From: Claveliimonas acetigenes
GTDB lineage: Bacteria; Bacillota; Clostridia; Lachnospirales; Lachnospiraceae
Assembly: GCF_025567385.1 (NCBI RefSeq)
Contig: NZ_JAOQJU010000007.1
Coordinates: 62,001 to 126,000 of the forward strand
Direction of reading: 5' to 3'
Length of the DNA stretch: 64,000 nucleotides
Shown: piece after piece, positions 51,336-61,184 of the stretch
Layout: every line of letters starts with the position of its first letter
How positions within the stretch are numbered: the first letter of the stretch is position 1
The notes under the pieces: generated by a model
What the model was told of the DNA's origin: nothing
Databases searched by the model: none
The model's input: the letters and a program-made list of their open reading frames with translations, nothing else
Translations under genes and position numbers: made by a program

Positions 51336-52703
51336 ATGAGTAGTCCAACAATTTCTAAAAATAAAATGGGAATTATGCCTGTTCCAAAATTGTTGATTTC
51401 TATGTCATTACCTATGATGATTTCTATGCTGGTACAAGCGCTCTACAATATCGTAGACAGTATGTTCGTCGCACAGCTCAGCGAGGACGCATTGACGGCC
51501 GTATCGCTTGCCTTTCCTGTGCAGAACCTTATGATTGCCGTTTCTGCAGGAACAGGTGTCGGTATCAATTCTTTACTTTCCCGATGTCTGGGCGAAAAAA
51601 AATTTGACGAAGCCAACGCTGCAGCCAGAAACGGAATTTTTCTTGCAATTTTAAGCGCTATTGTATTTGGAATCATCGGAGACGCGGGTGCCCGCCTGTT
51701 CTTTACCCTTCAAACAGACAATCCCGTCATTTCAGAATACGGAACCCAATATATGGTCGTCATCAGCACAATGTCCATCGGAGTTTTCATGCAGGTAACT
51801 TTTGAACGGCTGATGCAATCCACCGGAAAAACCATTTACAATATGATTACCCAGGGTACGGGAGCCATTCTTAATATTATCCTGGATCCCATTTTAATTT
51901 TCGGTCTTTTCGGTTTCCCAAGACTGGAAGTCAGGGGTGCGGCCATTGCCACAGTAATCGGGCAGATTGCAGCCTGTCTTATGTCATTTTTCTTTAATCT
52001 GAAGAAAAATAAAGAAATCAACATTAATATGCGCCATTTCCGTCCACAGAGAGAAACCATTGCCGCCATCTACAAAGTGGGCGTCCCTTCCATAATTATG
52101 CAGGCAATCAGTTCTGTTATGACATTTGGGATGAATAAAATCCTTCTGATGTTTTCTTCTACTGCTGCTGCTGTTTTCGGTGTATATTTCAAGCTGCAAA
52201 GCTTTGTATTCATGCCTGTGTTCGGGCTGAACAATGGAATGATTCCTATTATAGCTTACAACTACGGGGCACAGAACAAAAAACGGATCACCCGGACAAT
52301 CAAACTCAGTATCATCATCGCCGTTTCTATCATGATAGTCGGATTGATTGTTTTTCAGGTTGCACCGGGATTTTTGCTGCGCAATCTTTTTGATGCATCA
52401 GACCGTATGTTGGAAATCGGCATTCCTGCACTGCGAATTATCTCTCTGAGCTTTGTTTTTGCCGGTTACTCGATTGTGGCAAGTTCCGTATTTCAAGCTC
52501 TGGGAAATGGAGTATACAGCCTGATTGTATCCGCTGCCAGACAACTATTTGTTATCCTGCCCCTGGCTTATATCTTCTCCATTACTTTTGGGCTTCATAT
52601 GATATGGTGGGCAATCCCCATTGCCGAAATTGTATCGCTTATTCTTTGTACGGTGCTTCTTTTTCGGATTTACCGGTTAAAGATTAAGCCAATCAAAAAT
52701 TAG
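51336..52703 (+). CDS. MATE family multidrug efflux protein
   Basis: The 455-aa protein has twelve predicted membrane helices in two similar halves. The first half begins PKLLISMSLPMMISMLVQALYN-type helix 1 with NIVDSMFVAQLSEDALTAVSLAFP, a MatE landmark; the second begins YKVGVPSIIMQAISSVM. MATE pumps export cationic compounds using Na+ or H+ gradients. AAAGGAGGAAAATG precedes the ATG. It is transcribed alone between a promoter and a terminator. Confidence 0.93.
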   Translation: MSSPTISKNKMGIMPVPKLLISMSLPMMISMLVQALYNIVDSMFVAQLSEDALTAVSLAFPVQNLMIAVSAGTGVGINSLLSRCLGEKKFDEANAAARNGIFLAILSAIVFGIIGDAGARLFFTLQTDNPVISEYGTQYMVVISTMSIGVFMQVTFERLMQSTGKTIYNMITQGTGAILNIILDPILIFGLFGFPRLEVRGAAIATVIGQIAACLMSFFFNLKKNKEININMRHFRPQRETIAAIYKVGVPSIIMQAISSVMTFGMNKILLMFSSTAAAVFGVYFKLQSFVFMPVFGLNNGMIPIIAYNYGAQNKKRITRTIKLSIIIAVSIMIVGLIVFQVAPGFLLRNLFDASDRMLEIGIPALRIISLSFVFAGYSIVASSVFQALGNGVYSLIVSAARQLFVILPLAYIFSITFGLHMIWWAIPIAEIVSLILCTVLLFRIYRLKIKPIKN

Positions 52704-52713
52704 CAGGTAATAA

Positions 52714-52766
52714 AAGAGGATGTCTCTTCGGTCATTTGATGACTTTCAGAGCATCCTCTTCTTTTT
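52714..52766 (+). terminator. Terminator of the MATE gene
   Basis: AAGAGGATG (52714-52722) pairs with 52752-52760, with an inner GTCAT/ATGAC stem, followed by CTTTTTA. The convergent flavin reductase gene ends at 52773. Confidence 0.75.
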
Positions 52767-52772
52767 ATGCCT

Positions 52773-53342
52773 TTATTTCTTCTTTCTTACACTGAAGCCA
52801 AATGTTCCCTTTTTCTTGCCCAGCCCAAAGTATTCTCCATGAGAATAGGCAAGAAGTCCCGTATCATTCAGTTCAAATTTGCCATTCGCCTTCATATACT
52901 TCTTATCCACGTGCACTGCCAGCACTTCTGCCAGGAACATATGATGACTGCCCAGCTCCTTTATCTCTGTCACCCGGCACTCTATATTGACCGGGCTCTC
53001 CTCTATCATCGGAGCATAAGACAGCTTCTCTGCTTTCACCGGCGTCAGTTTCATGGCCTTCCATTTGTCCACATCTTTTCCTGATTTCACACCACACCAG
53101 TCCGCCGCACGGGCAAGGGATTCTGTCGTCAGATTTACCACAAATTCTCCCGTCTCTTTTATCATATGATAACTGTAGCGTTCAGGCCTTACCGAAATAT
53201 ATAGCATCGCCGGGTTGGTACAGATGGTTCCTGTCCATGCAACCGTGATGATATTCGGCTCCCCCTTCTTATCTGCCGCACTTACCATGACCGCCGGAAG
53301 CGGATAGAGCATATTCCCCGGCTTCCACGTCTCTTTTTCCAT
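52773..53342 (-). CDS. Flavin reductase family protein
   Basis: The 189-aa protein has the FMN-binding split-barrel fold: PGNMLYPLPAVMVSAADKKGEPNI at the start, ITVAWTGTICTNPAMLYISVRPERYS, the FMN-phosphate region and EFVVNLTTESLARAADWCGVKSGKDVDKW. Such small proteins reduce FMN with NAD(P)H or act as flavoredoxins. It ends in Lys-rich SVRKKK. It lies 17 bases after the pyrophosphatase gene on the same strand, so the two are probably co-transcribed. Confidence 0.88.
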   Translation of the reverse strand: MEKETWKPGNMLYPLPAVMVSAADKKGEPNIITVAWTGTICTNPAMLYISVRPERYSYHMIKETGEFVVNLTTESLARAADWCGVKSGKDVDKWKAMKLTPVKAEKLSYAPMIEESPVNIECRVTEIKELGSHHMFLAEVLAVHVDKKYMKANGKFELNDTGLLAYSHGEYFGLGKKKGTFGFSVRKKK

Positions 53343-53359
53343 TCTTTTCCTCCCGTAAC

Positions 53360-55006
53360 TTACTGCTGCAGCGCTCCCACAAGCGCAGGAATCAGTTGTT
53401 TCTTTCTAGACACTACCCCTTTCAGAACCATATGTTCCGTATCCTCCGGCAGGTCAAAGGCGTCAATAATCGTCTCTCTTGCACCATGTCCCTGGCACAA
53501 TAATTCTGAAGATTCGTCCAGGATATCCGTCAGCATCAAATAAATCATATCCAGGCCATGCTCCTTCATCGCTTTCTCCAGATATGGCTCCAGCTTCTTT
53601 CTTACTTCCTGAAGTTCTTCCTTACTCATAGAATTAATCTGACCTACCCCAAATATCTTGTCTCCCACGGTAAACTGTTTGAAATCCTGGAAACAGATTT
53701 CTTCTGCTGATTTTCCCTTCAGATTGCTTCCGGCATTAAACATCCCGGCAGCCATATCTTCCAGCTGAATATCCGCAATCTCAGCAAGCGCCTCCGCCGC
53801 CGCCTCGTCTACCGCCGTGCAGGTCGGGGAACGGAAAAGCAGCGTATCTGAAATAATGGCAGAACATAAAAGCCCCGCTATCGTCGGTGTAATCTCCACT
53901 CCCGCTTCCTGATACATCTGATAAATAATGGTCGCTGTACAGCCTACCGGCTGATTCCGGAAAAATACCGGTCCCATAGTTTCTATGCTTCCCAGCCTGT
54001 GATGATCAATAATTTCCATGATTTCCGCTTCTTCAATGCCATCCACTGCCTGCGATTTCTCATTATGATCCACCAGGATGACCCGTTTTTTACTCACGCT
54101 CATGAACCGCCGCCTGGATATAAATCCTTTAAAATTACCGTGGCGGTCCAGGATTGGGAAATCACGGAACTTCTTCTTCGTCATAATTTCCTTAATATCC
54201 TCCACATAATCATTCATGTGGAACGTCACCAATGGTTCTGTACTCATAAAATATCTGACCGGCACGCTCTGATTAATCAGACGCGCCGCTGTAAAAGTAT
54301 CATACGGCGTCTTGATAATCACAATACTCTGTTCCTCCGCCTTCGTCAGCAGCTCCTCCGGCACTTCTGCATTCTGGCAAAGTACAATACAGCTTGCATC
54401 AATATCTACCGCACAAGCCTGCGATTCATACCTGTTGCCCAGAATTACCAGGTCATCCTTCCTTATAAACTCTTCCATCATCTCCGGACTGGAAGCTCCG
54501 ATCGTGACCTTTCCCTTCACAAAATAGCCATGCTCATTCCCACAGACAAGGGTCCCGTCTAATGTCTCGACAATATTCTTATACTGAGTTCTTGCCTCAG
54601 CAAGGATTGTACTGTCATATACATCCATGTAAGACTTTGCAATATCTCCTGTCGATATGACTCCTACCAGTTCTCCTTCCTTGAGAACCGGAATCGTCTT
54701 CACTCCATCCTTCTTCATCAACTCCCAGGTATCCTTGATCGAAACATTCGGTTCTACACCTTTCGCCTTATGGATATCCATATCCTTTACCTGAAGCTTT
54801 ACATTCGACAATAATCTGGGTGCCTCCACTTTAAACTTGCGCAGGACATACTGAGTCTCTTCATTAATCTGACCGGCACGCTTTGCAACATACTCACGCC
54901 CTGTGATTTCTTTTTTCAAATGGGCATATGCAATTGCCGAGCAGATAGAATCTGTATCCGGATTCTTATGCCCCACAACATATACTCTTCCTGATCTTCT
55001 TTCCAT
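53360..55006 (-). CDS. ppaC: CBS-domain manganese-dependent inorganic pyrophosphatase
   Basis: Family II pyrophosphatases hydrolyse PPi. The 548-aa protein has the DHH catalytic domain split by a regulatory insert: VGHKNPDTDSICSA (about residues 11-24), then a first CBS domain (VSIKDTWELMKKDGVKTIPVL), a DRTGG domain, a second CBS domain (IMTKKKFRDFPIL) up to about 300, then VDHNE, the DHH motif IIDHHRLGSI and the DHHA2 part. The insert binds adenine nucleotides and tunes activity. The layout and length match clostridial CBS-PPases. Confidence 0.94.
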   Translation of the reverse strand: MERRSGRVYVVGHKNPDTDSICSAIAYAHLKKEITGREYVAKRAGQINEETQYVLRKFKVEAPRLLSNVKLQVKDMDIHKAKGVEPNVSIKDTWELMKKDGVKTIPVLKEGELVGVISTGDIAKSYMDVYDSTILAEARTQYKNIVETLDGTLVCGNEHGYFVKGKVTIGASSPEMMEEFIRKDDLVILGNRYESQACAVDIDASCIVLCQNAEVPEELLTKAEEQSIVIIKTPYDTFTAARLINQSVPVRYFMSTEPLVTFHMNDYVEDIKEIMTKKKFRDFPILDRHGNFKGFISRRRFMSVSKKRVILVDHNEKSQAVDGIEEAEIMEIIDHHRLGSIETMGPVFFRNQPVGCTATIIYQMYQEAGVEITPTIAGLLCSAIISDTLLFRSPTCTAVDEAAAEALAEIADIQLEDMAAGMFNAGSNLKGKSAEEICFQDFKQFTVGDKIFGVGQINSMSKEELQEVRKKLEPYLEKAMKEHGLDMIYLMLTDILDESSELLCQGHGARETIIDAFDLPEDTEHMVLKGVVSRKKQLIPALVGALQQ

Positions 55007-55096
55007 AGTTTCACATCCTTTTCTATGTCTCTACAGTAAGATTGCCATTTTTTTCGCCCTTCGTCAACCAGAAAATGCTTCTATTGCATTTTTTCT

Positions 55097-55126
55097 TTGA
55101 ACAACACTGGTATTATATGCTATAAT
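55097..55126 (+). promoter_or_regulatory. Promoter of the S1-domain gene
   Basis: TTGAAC (55097-55102) and TATAAT (55121-55126) are 18 bases apart. The leader is about 90 bases. Confidence 0.55.
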
Positions 55127-55221
55127 AAATGAAAGTGCGAATAAAATCATTGCGTATCCATATATCATGTATCCACTGACACGCACGTTTGAAAAATACG
55201 GAATGAGAAAGGACTATTATT

Positions 55222-55953
55222 ATGAGCGAAGAATTATTACAAAATGAAGCAGCTACAGAAGAAACAACACCAGAAGAGACAAAGCCGGAAGAAGCAACAC
55301 CGGAAGAAACTATGGCCGATCTGGAAGAGCATTTTGACGACGCCAACCCATGGAATCTTGTAAAGGATTATATGGAAAAAGGCACCATTCTCCCTGTTAA
55401 GGTTGAAGGAATTGTGAATGGCGGAGCCATTGCCATGGTAGAAGGGCTGCGTGGATTCATTCCCGCTTCCAAATTGTCCCTGTCTTACATCGAAGATCTG
55501 GAGACTTATCTTTTAAAAGATATCGAGGTCAGGGTCATTGACGTAAATCAGGCTGAAAACCGCCTTGTATTATCTGCCAGAGAAATTCTGAAAGAAAAGG
55601 CCAAAAAGGAAATGGAAGAAAAGATTGCCAACGTAAAGGTTGGAACTGTCATGGAAGGAAAGGTAGAAAGCCTTCAGAATTATGGCGCTTTCGTACGCCT
55701 GGAGGACGGTCTGTCCGGACTTGTCCACGTATCCCAGATCAGCCAGAAGCGCGTCAAATCTCCAAAGGATGTTTTGAACGTAGGCGATGAAGTAAAGGTA
55801 AAGGTTATCGGCATCAAAGACGGCAAGATCAGCCTCAGCATGAAGGCTCTGGAAGAAGTGGTAAGAGACGAACCAGAAGAAAAGGTTGTCATTCCCAAAT
55901 CCGAAAGCATAGGAACCAGCCTGGGCGACTTATTCAAAAACATTAAATTATAA
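55222..55953 (+). CDS. Two-domain S1 RNA-binding protein
   Basis: The 243-aa protein has an acidic Glu/Thr/Pro-rich N-terminal tail (TPEETKPEEATPEET), then two S1 domains (about residues 55-120 and 140-210; VEGIVNGGAIAMVEGLRGFIPAS and MEGKVESLQNYGAFVRLEDG) and a short C-terminal tail ending GDLFKNIKL. Ribosomal S1 of Gram-negatives has six domains; Firmicutes have shorter relatives that may help mRNA binding or act separately. GAAAGGAC precedes the ATG. The gene is monocistronic. Confidence 0.88.
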   Translation: MSEELLQNEAATEETTPEETKPEEATPEETMADLEEHFDDANPWNLVKDYMEKGTILPVKVEGIVNGGAIAMVEGLRGFIPASKLSLSYIEDLETYLLKDIEVRVIDVNQAENRLVLSAREILKEKAKKEMEEKIANVKVGTVMEGKVESLQNYGAFVRLEDGLSGLVHVSQISQKRVKSPKDVLNVGDEVKVKVIGIKDGKISLSMKALEEVVRDEPEEKVVIPKSESIGTSLGDLFKNIKL

Positions 55954-55957
55954 TACG

Positions 55958-55998
55958 TAACAAAAGGCAGGCCATGCACTTTGGTCTGCCTTTTGTTA
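55958..55998. terminator. Bidirectional terminator
   Basis: A 16-bp stem (55958-55973 with 55983-55998, one wobble) built on AACAAAAGGCAG ends the S1-domain gene and the convergent pRiA4b-type gene at 56008. Confidence 0.8.
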
Positions 55999-56007
55999 TG
56001 ATGGGAA

Positions 56008-57861
56008 TTAGTTTTTATTTTTACAGCAGTTCTTATATTTCTTACCAGAACCACAAGGGCATAGATCATTGGGATATACTTTCCTGCTCTTTGCCTGACT
56101 AAAGGGAATAATTTCCCCGGAACCGGACTGCCCATGGGGCGCCGGGATCCCCGTGCTCTGCTTCCGCAGCTCATTCGGCGTAAATCCCCGATTTGTCAGC
56201 ATTCTGGTATGATTCCACAAATCGTGAATGCGCTTTACCAATCCTTCCAACTGCCTGTCATTTTCAAGAACCATGCCGAATTCTTCCAGCGTATCAAAAA
56301 CCTCCTGCATATCACAGCCGCTGCATATCTTTCTCTGGATAATCCCTATTACAAAATCTATCTCATCCACAAATACATTCATTTTACCTGTCAGATACTT
56401 TTTCAGCTCGCGCGCCTGCTTACAGACGGGGAAACTCCCTTTTGTTCCCAGGCAAATAATTTCTTCATAGCTTGGGATATAATATTCCTTATTTCCCTGA
56501 ACCTGAAGCAGCCCCCGATCATCCGGATAAAACTCACATTGGTATACGTTATGATTCACAATGACAGATTCCGAAAACTCCGGCGGGATTTTCTCAATTT
56601 TTTCCCTCACTTCATCCACTGTCATCCGCACATCCGGATTTCTATTCACAAGCTGCATCAGAACTTCTTCCGGAACAATCCCATGCAGAATCCCGGACGC
56701 TCTGAGACAGTACAGCAGATAACTGCGTTTCTTCCTCTCATCTTCAAATCCCGCATCCTTAAAAGACCGATATATCTCCGCCACTTTCTTCGGCACTACC
56801 ACTCTCCCATCCGTAACCATACCGACATAATTCGCTTCATACAGACTCATGAGATTGTTGCAATCCCGGGATTCATACAATCCATCTGCCCTGGCGGCCT
56901 TTTCAAATTCTTCTATTTCCGCATCTCCCAGACACAGAAAATACTGTTCCATAACCTCCGGTTTCAGCATATAAGCAACGATTCTTTCTATCAGCTTATT
57001 TTTATTGAGTCCGGAAATTCCCGTCAATCCTTTATCTCTGGCAATTTCTTTCAGATCTTCTTTCTCAAAATCTGAAAAAACCGCTTCCAGAGTCGTCCGC
57101 TCCTCTTCCGGCTGAAAAACAGAATATTTTAGCATATCCGCCATTTTTTGAAAAGACTCTTCCATTACATGCTTACCGGACTTTATAATCTGCGAGTTCT
57201 TATTCTTATCCTTCTTCGTAGCGCAAAGGCCCAACCTGCCATTGTATATATCCTCATAAAGCTCACTCTGCATCCGCTTCTCGCCTTTTCCCCATCGATA
57301 GAAATACCGTTCCTGCAGCCTGTGATTAACCGCTTCCATATCATACTCACACGGATATCCCTGCATCTCCAGCCAGGCAAGCCGTTCTTCGTATTCCGGA
57401 TGATTCTCATCCTTTATAATATCCATGTAATCATAATAGCCATAGATACCGCCGCAGTCCTCCGGCGGGCAATTTCCCTTGTATTTTATAACACGGGGAT
57501 ACTCCTCGGAATAATCATCTATGATTTTCTCTACCGTTACCCGGTGCTGCCAGTCATCTCCCAGGTCATATGTATAAGTAAACCAATCGTTTTCTTCCAG
57601 ATATTCCCTGATATATGTCGTACTTGCCTCAAGGTAATCATAAGGTCCATATCCTATATCCATAAACTCATCTGCATCCTCAATGATCCGAAGCTCCAGA
57701 TGATAAAATTCAACTTCAAAGGAATGATAACCGCTCCATCCCATAACTTCGTTCAATATCATACTCAGCTGGGAGAAGGTAATCCCTGCCGGGACAATGA
57801 CTCTTCGCCAGATGGGAGGCTTGGAATTCTTAATGACAATTTTCAACTGAAATGCCTTCAT
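56008..57861 (-). CDS. pRiA4b ORF-3-like protein with SAP-like region and SEC-C motif
   Basis: The 617-aa protein has an N-terminal pRiA4b ORF-3-like domain (about residues 1-190; MKAFQLKIVIKNSKPPIWRRV, YDLGDDWQHRV, GNCPPEDCGGIYGY), a middle region with a SAP/Rho-N-like helix pair (GLTGISGLNKNKLIERIVAYML), a long helical part with no recognised fold, and a C-terminal SEC-C zinc motif (NDLCPCGSGKKYKNCC). SEC-C motifs bind zinc and often mediate protein contacts. The function of pRiA4b-type proteins is unknown. GAAAGGATTATAAT precedes the chosen ATG, one base after the upstream gene's stop. Confidence 0.85.
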   Translation of the reverse strand: MKAFQLKIVIKNSKPPIWRRVIVPAGITFSQLSMILNEVMGWSGYHSFEVEFYHLELRIIEDADEFMDIGYGPYDYLEASTTYIREYLEENDWFTYTYDLGDDWQHRVTVEKIIDDYSEEYPRVIKYKGNCPPEDCGGIYGYYDYMDIIKDENHPEYEERLAWLEMQGYPCEYDMEAVNHRLQERYFYRWGKGEKRMQSELYEDIYNGRLGLCATKKDKNKNSQIIKSGKHVMEESFQKMADMLKYSVFQPEEERTTLEAVFSDFEKEDLKEIARDKGLTGISGLNKNKLIERIVAYMLKPEVMEQYFLCLGDAEIEEFEKAARADGLYESRDCNNLMSLYEANYVGMVTDGRVVVPKKVAEIYRSFKDAGFEDERKKRSYLLYCLRASGILHGIVPEEVLMQLVNRNPDVRMTVDEVREKIEKIPPEFSESVIVNHNVYQCEFYPDDRGLLQVQGNKEYYIPSYEEIICLGTKGSFPVCKQARELKKYLTGKMNVFVDEIDFVIGIIQRKICSGCDMQEVFDTLEEFGMVLENDRQLEGLVKRIHDLWNHTRMLTNRGFTPNELRKQSTGIPAPHGQSGSGEIIPFSQAKSRKVYPNDLCPCGSGKKYKNCCKNKN

Positions 57862-57862
57862 A

Positions 57863-58288
57863 TTATAATCCTTTCGTATGGTCATTCGTGAATTTATCCA
57901 CAATTCCCGCAGCACATTCTACGCAGCGGATGCAGCATGACAGGGGCTGCTGCCCCTTCTCCGTCAACAGATCCCGGCAATAGATGGAACCCATCTCGTC
58001 CCGGAATTTTGCAGCTGCCTCCCGGAACTTCCTGTAGGTATCTGCCTTGGTAAGTTTCGGATTCTCCATATCTCCCGCACTGTTCGCAAGGCTGATGGTA
58101 AGGAACATCCCTGTCACTGCCCCGCAGGTGTCCTTAAGCCCGCCCATGCCGGAGCCAAAACCTTCCGTCATCTTAAATACATCTTCTTCTCTCATCCCCA
58201 GCTCTTCGCAGTAGGCACACGCCACCGCCTGGCAGCAATTATACCCTTTCATAAACCGCTCTACAGCCATCTCTTTTTTCGCTTCCAT
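57863..58288 (-). CDS. C_GCAxxG_C_C family putative redox protein
   Basis: The 141-aa protein carries the family's Cys pattern: YNCCQAVACAYCEELG near the start, GFGSGMGGLKDTCGAVTG in the middle and CCIRCVECAAGIV near the end. Such proteins are thought to bind Fe-S or other metal and act in redox, often beside reductases. It starts two bases after the nadE stop with no clear ribosome binding site, so it is probably coupled to nadE. Confidence 0.88.
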   Translation of the reverse strand: MEAKKEMAVERFMKGYNCCQAVACAYCEELGMREEDVFKMTEGFGSGMGGLKDTCGAVTGMFLTISLANSAGDMENPKLTKADTYRKFREAAAKFRDEMGSIYCRDLLTEKGQQPLSCCIRCVECAAGIVDKFTNDHTKGL

Positions 58289-58290
58289 AA

Positions 58291-60213
58291 TTAATCCATA
58301 CCTATACCTTTCTCCAAATCCCTGAGCCAGCTTGCCACACAGGCATCACTTGGCATTCTCCAATCTCCCCGGGGTGACAGAGCCACGGTACCTACCTTGG
58401 GTCCATCCGGCAGGCAGGAGCGTTTGAACTGCTGGCTAAAGAACCTCCAACAGAATGTGCGGAGCCATTTCTGAATGGTTTCCTCATCATATTCCCCGGC
58501 AAATGCAAGCTTCGCAAGGCGGTAGATTTTTGCCGGTTCATAGCCAAAGCGAAGCATATAATACAGATAAAAATCATGCAGCTCATAGGGACCCACCAAG
58601 TCTTCTGTCTTCTGGGCGATCTCTCCGTCTTTTGGCGGAAGAAGTTCCGGGCTTACCGGCGTATCCAGTACATCGTAAAGCACCGTCTTCAATTCTTCAT
58701 CCTCTGCAGTATCGGCATAATACTGTACAAGATGGCGCACCAAAGTCTTAGGCACAGACGCATTCACCCCATACATGGACATATGATCTCCATTGTAAGT
58801 AGCCCATCCCAGCGCTAACTCGGACATATCGCCCGTGCCGATAACCAGTCCGCCTTCCTGATTGGAAATGTCCATCAAAACCTGAGTGCGCTCACGTGCC
58901 TGTGAATTCTCATACGTAACACTGTGGTCTTCCGGGTCATGGCAAATATCTTTAAAATGCTGCGTTACCGCCTCTGCAATCGGCACTTCCCGCAGAGAAG
59001 CCCCCAGCTTTACTGCCATCTTACATGCATTTCTGTAGGTTCTGTCTGTCGTCCCGAAGCACGGCATTGTCACTGCAATTATCTGCTTCCTGTCCATTTC
59101 CAGATAATCAAATGCTTTCGCCGTAACCAAAAGAGCCAATGTAGAATCTAATCCGCCCGAAATTCCTACTACCGCACTCTTAGCATGGGTGTGGGCAAGA
59201 CGTTTCTTCAGCCCCATCGCCTGGATCGTCAGAATCTCCTCACAGCGTTTCGCCCGCTCTGCTTCTGCCCCCGGCACGAAAGGACGGGAGTCAAACTTCC
59301 TGGTAAGCCGGGTCTGTGTCATCTCTATCTCAAAGGGTACACGGAACAGCCGCCGCTCTCCCGCCGTCTGGAAGGTGGTATTCTTCCTCCGCTCACTCAG
59401 CAGGCGCTTCACATCAATTTCGGTATAAATAACGCCATTCTGAAACCGCTTGCTGGCAGCAAGGACGGTTCCATTTTCCGCAATTATATTGTGTCCGCCA
59501 AATACCAGATCTGTGGTGGATTCACCTTCTCCCGCATTTGCATAGACATATCCGGCAATTAGCCGCGCCGACTGCCCTTCGATCAGGCTCCGGCGGTAAG
59601 CCGCCTTGCCGATGGTCTCATCACTGGCAGAACAATTGACGATAATCGTTGCCCCCTCTCTTGCCGCCTCAATACTGGGCGGTATCGGAGACCAGACATC
59701 CTCACAGATTTCTGCCGACACCACCAACTGTTCCATACAGGAAGCCGTAAATAGAATCTGCGGGCCAAACGGAACCTTTTCTCCATCAAAGAAAATTTCT
59801 CTGGCAGTTTCCGGGCCTTCCCGAAACTGTCTCATTTCATAAAACTCCCCATAATTCGGGAGAAATGTCTTCGTCGTCAATCCCAGAATCCTGCCATGAT
59901 TCAGCGCCGCCGCCACATTATAAAGCTCCCCGTCCACAGAGATGGGCGCTCCTACAAAAATCAGTGCGTCCTTATCCGCCGTATGCGCCGCAATCTTGCG
60001 GAGCGCTTCTCTTGCATGGTCAAGCAGCACCTCCTGGGTAAATAAGTCGCTGCAGGTATAACCGGTAATACAAAGCTCCGGGAACACGATAATCTTGGCT
60101 CCTTCCCCTGCCGCCTCATCCATCATCCGGCAAATCTGCTCTGTATTGTAATCCACATCCGCCACCCGGATATCCGGTGTTGCAGCCGCCACCTTCACAA
60201 ATCCCTGTCTCAT
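58291..60213 (-). CDS. nadE: Glutamine-dependent NAD+ synthase
   Basis: The enzyme amidates nicotinate adenine dinucleotide to NAD+ with glutamine. The 640-aa two-domain form has the nitrilase-type glutaminase (about residues 1-290) with Glu in VFPELCITGY, Lys in TTKTFLPNYGEFYE and Cys in SAEICEDVW, and the synthetase (about 330-640) with the ATP P-loop ISGGLDSTLAL, MPCFGTTDRTYRNA and IGTGDMSELALGW. AGGAGGACAGT precedes the ATG. It follows hslO by 27 bases. Confidence 0.96.
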   Translation of the reverse strand: MRQGFVKVAAATPDIRVADVDYNTEQICRMMDEAAGEGAKIIVFPELCITGYTCSDLFTQEVLLDHAREALRKIAAHTADKDALIFVGAPISVDGELYNVAAALNHGRILGLTTKTFLPNYGEFYEMRQFREGPETAREIFFDGEKVPFGPQILFTASCMEQLVVSAEICEDVWSPIPPSIEAAREGATIIVNCSASDETIGKAAYRRSLIEGQSARLIAGYVYANAGEGESTTDLVFGGHNIIAENGTVLAASKRFQNGVIYTEIDVKRLLSERRKNTTFQTAGERRLFRVPFEIEMTQTRLTRKFDSRPFVPGAEAERAKRCEEILTIQAMGLKKRLAHTHAKSAVVGISGGLDSTLALLVTAKAFDYLEMDRKQIIAVTMPCFGTTDRTYRNACKMAVKLGASLREVPIAEAVTQHFKDICHDPEDHSVTYENSQARERTQVLMDISNQEGGLVIGTGDMSELALGWATYNGDHMSMYGVNASVPKTLVRHLVQYYADTAEDEELKTVLYDVLDTPVSPELLPPKDGEIAQKTEDLVGPYELHDFYLYYMLRFGYEPAKIYRLAKLAFAGEYDEETIQKWLRTFCWRFFSQQFKRSCLPDGPKVGTVALSPRGDWRMPSDACVASWLRDLEKGIGMD

Positions 60214-60240
60214 ACTGTCCTCCTACGCATCCCTTTTTTG

Positions 60241-61116
60241 TTATCTGCTTCTCTTTATAATTTCCTTTAATTCCTCAATCGTATACGTATACGCTGTATT
60301 GCAGAAGTGACATTTCACCTCAATATCCTCTCCCTCATCAATCATTTCCTGGATATCCTTTCTTCCAATGCTCACAACTGCCTGCTCCACTCTTTCTTTC
60401 GAGCAATTACAATAAAATCTGGAAGGCATTGTATCCGTAATCTCCAATCCCAAATTCCCGAGAAGCTCTTCTAATAGCTGCTCCGGCGTATAGCCCTTAT
60501 CCAAAAGCTCTGTGACAGAAGTTACTTTCTTTAGATTTTCCTCCAGTTTGTCAATGGTTTTCTCTTCTGCAAATGGCATGAGCTGGATAATAAATCCTCC
60601 TGCACGCCGGACTGTATTGTCTTTTTCCATCAGCACGCCCAATCCTACGGAAGAAGGCACCTGCTCAGAATTTGCAAAATAATAGGTCAGATCCTCCGCA
60701 ATCTCACTGGTTACAAGGATGGTCTGCCCGACATAAGGTTCCTTCAGCCCCATATCCTTAATGACATTCAGAAGACCGATTCCTACCGCCCCTCCCACGT
60801 CCAGTTTCCCATTCTTCGGCGGAAGCATAACCTCCGGATTGAGCACATACCCTTTCACATCGCCATGTGCATCTGCCGTAACCGTAATTCCTCCCAAAGG
60901 GCCATCTCCGCGAATCTGCAGGGTCAGCATGTCTGTATCGTTTTTCATCATGCTTCCCATCATCGTTCCCGCCGTCAGAAGCCGCCCGAGGGCTGCCGTT
61001 GCCACAGGGCTTGTCCCATGATGTTCCCTGGCAGTCTCAACCACGTCTCTTGTTGTCGCCGCAAATGCACGGATCTGATTATCCGCCGCCGTTGCCCTTA
61101 CGATATAATCTGTCAT
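60241..61116 (-). CDS. hslO: Hsp33 redox-regulated chaperone
   Basis: Hsp33 is activated by oxidation and unfolding to hold client proteins. The 291-aa protein has the N-terminal domain (TTRDVVETAREHHGTSPVATAALGR; GDGPLGGITVTADAHGDVKGYV) and the C-terminal zinc switch with Cys236, 238, 269 and 272 (CNC and CHFC). All four switch Cys are present. GAAAGGA precedes the ATG. It is upstream of nadE on the same strand. Confidence 0.96.
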   Translation of the reverse strand: MTDYIVRATAADNQIRAFAATTRDVVETAREHHGTSPVATAALGRLLTAGTMMGSMMKNDTDMLTLQIRGDGPLGGITVTADAHGDVKGYVLNPEVMLPPKNGKLDVGGAVGIGLLNVIKDMGLKEPYVGQTILVTSEIAEDLTYYFANSEQVPSSVGLGVLMEKDNTVRRAGGFIIQLMPFAEEKTIDKLEENLKKVTSVTELLDKGYTPEQLLEELLGNLGLEITDTMPSRFYCNCSKERVEQAVVSIGRKDIQEMIDEGEDIEVKCHFCNTAYTYTIEELKEIIKRSR

Positions 61117-61184
61117 CTCCTTTGATTCCTTTCTTCTTCCTTTTTCTCTTTTAATAGTATATCTTTTTCAGCTTAAAATAGCAA

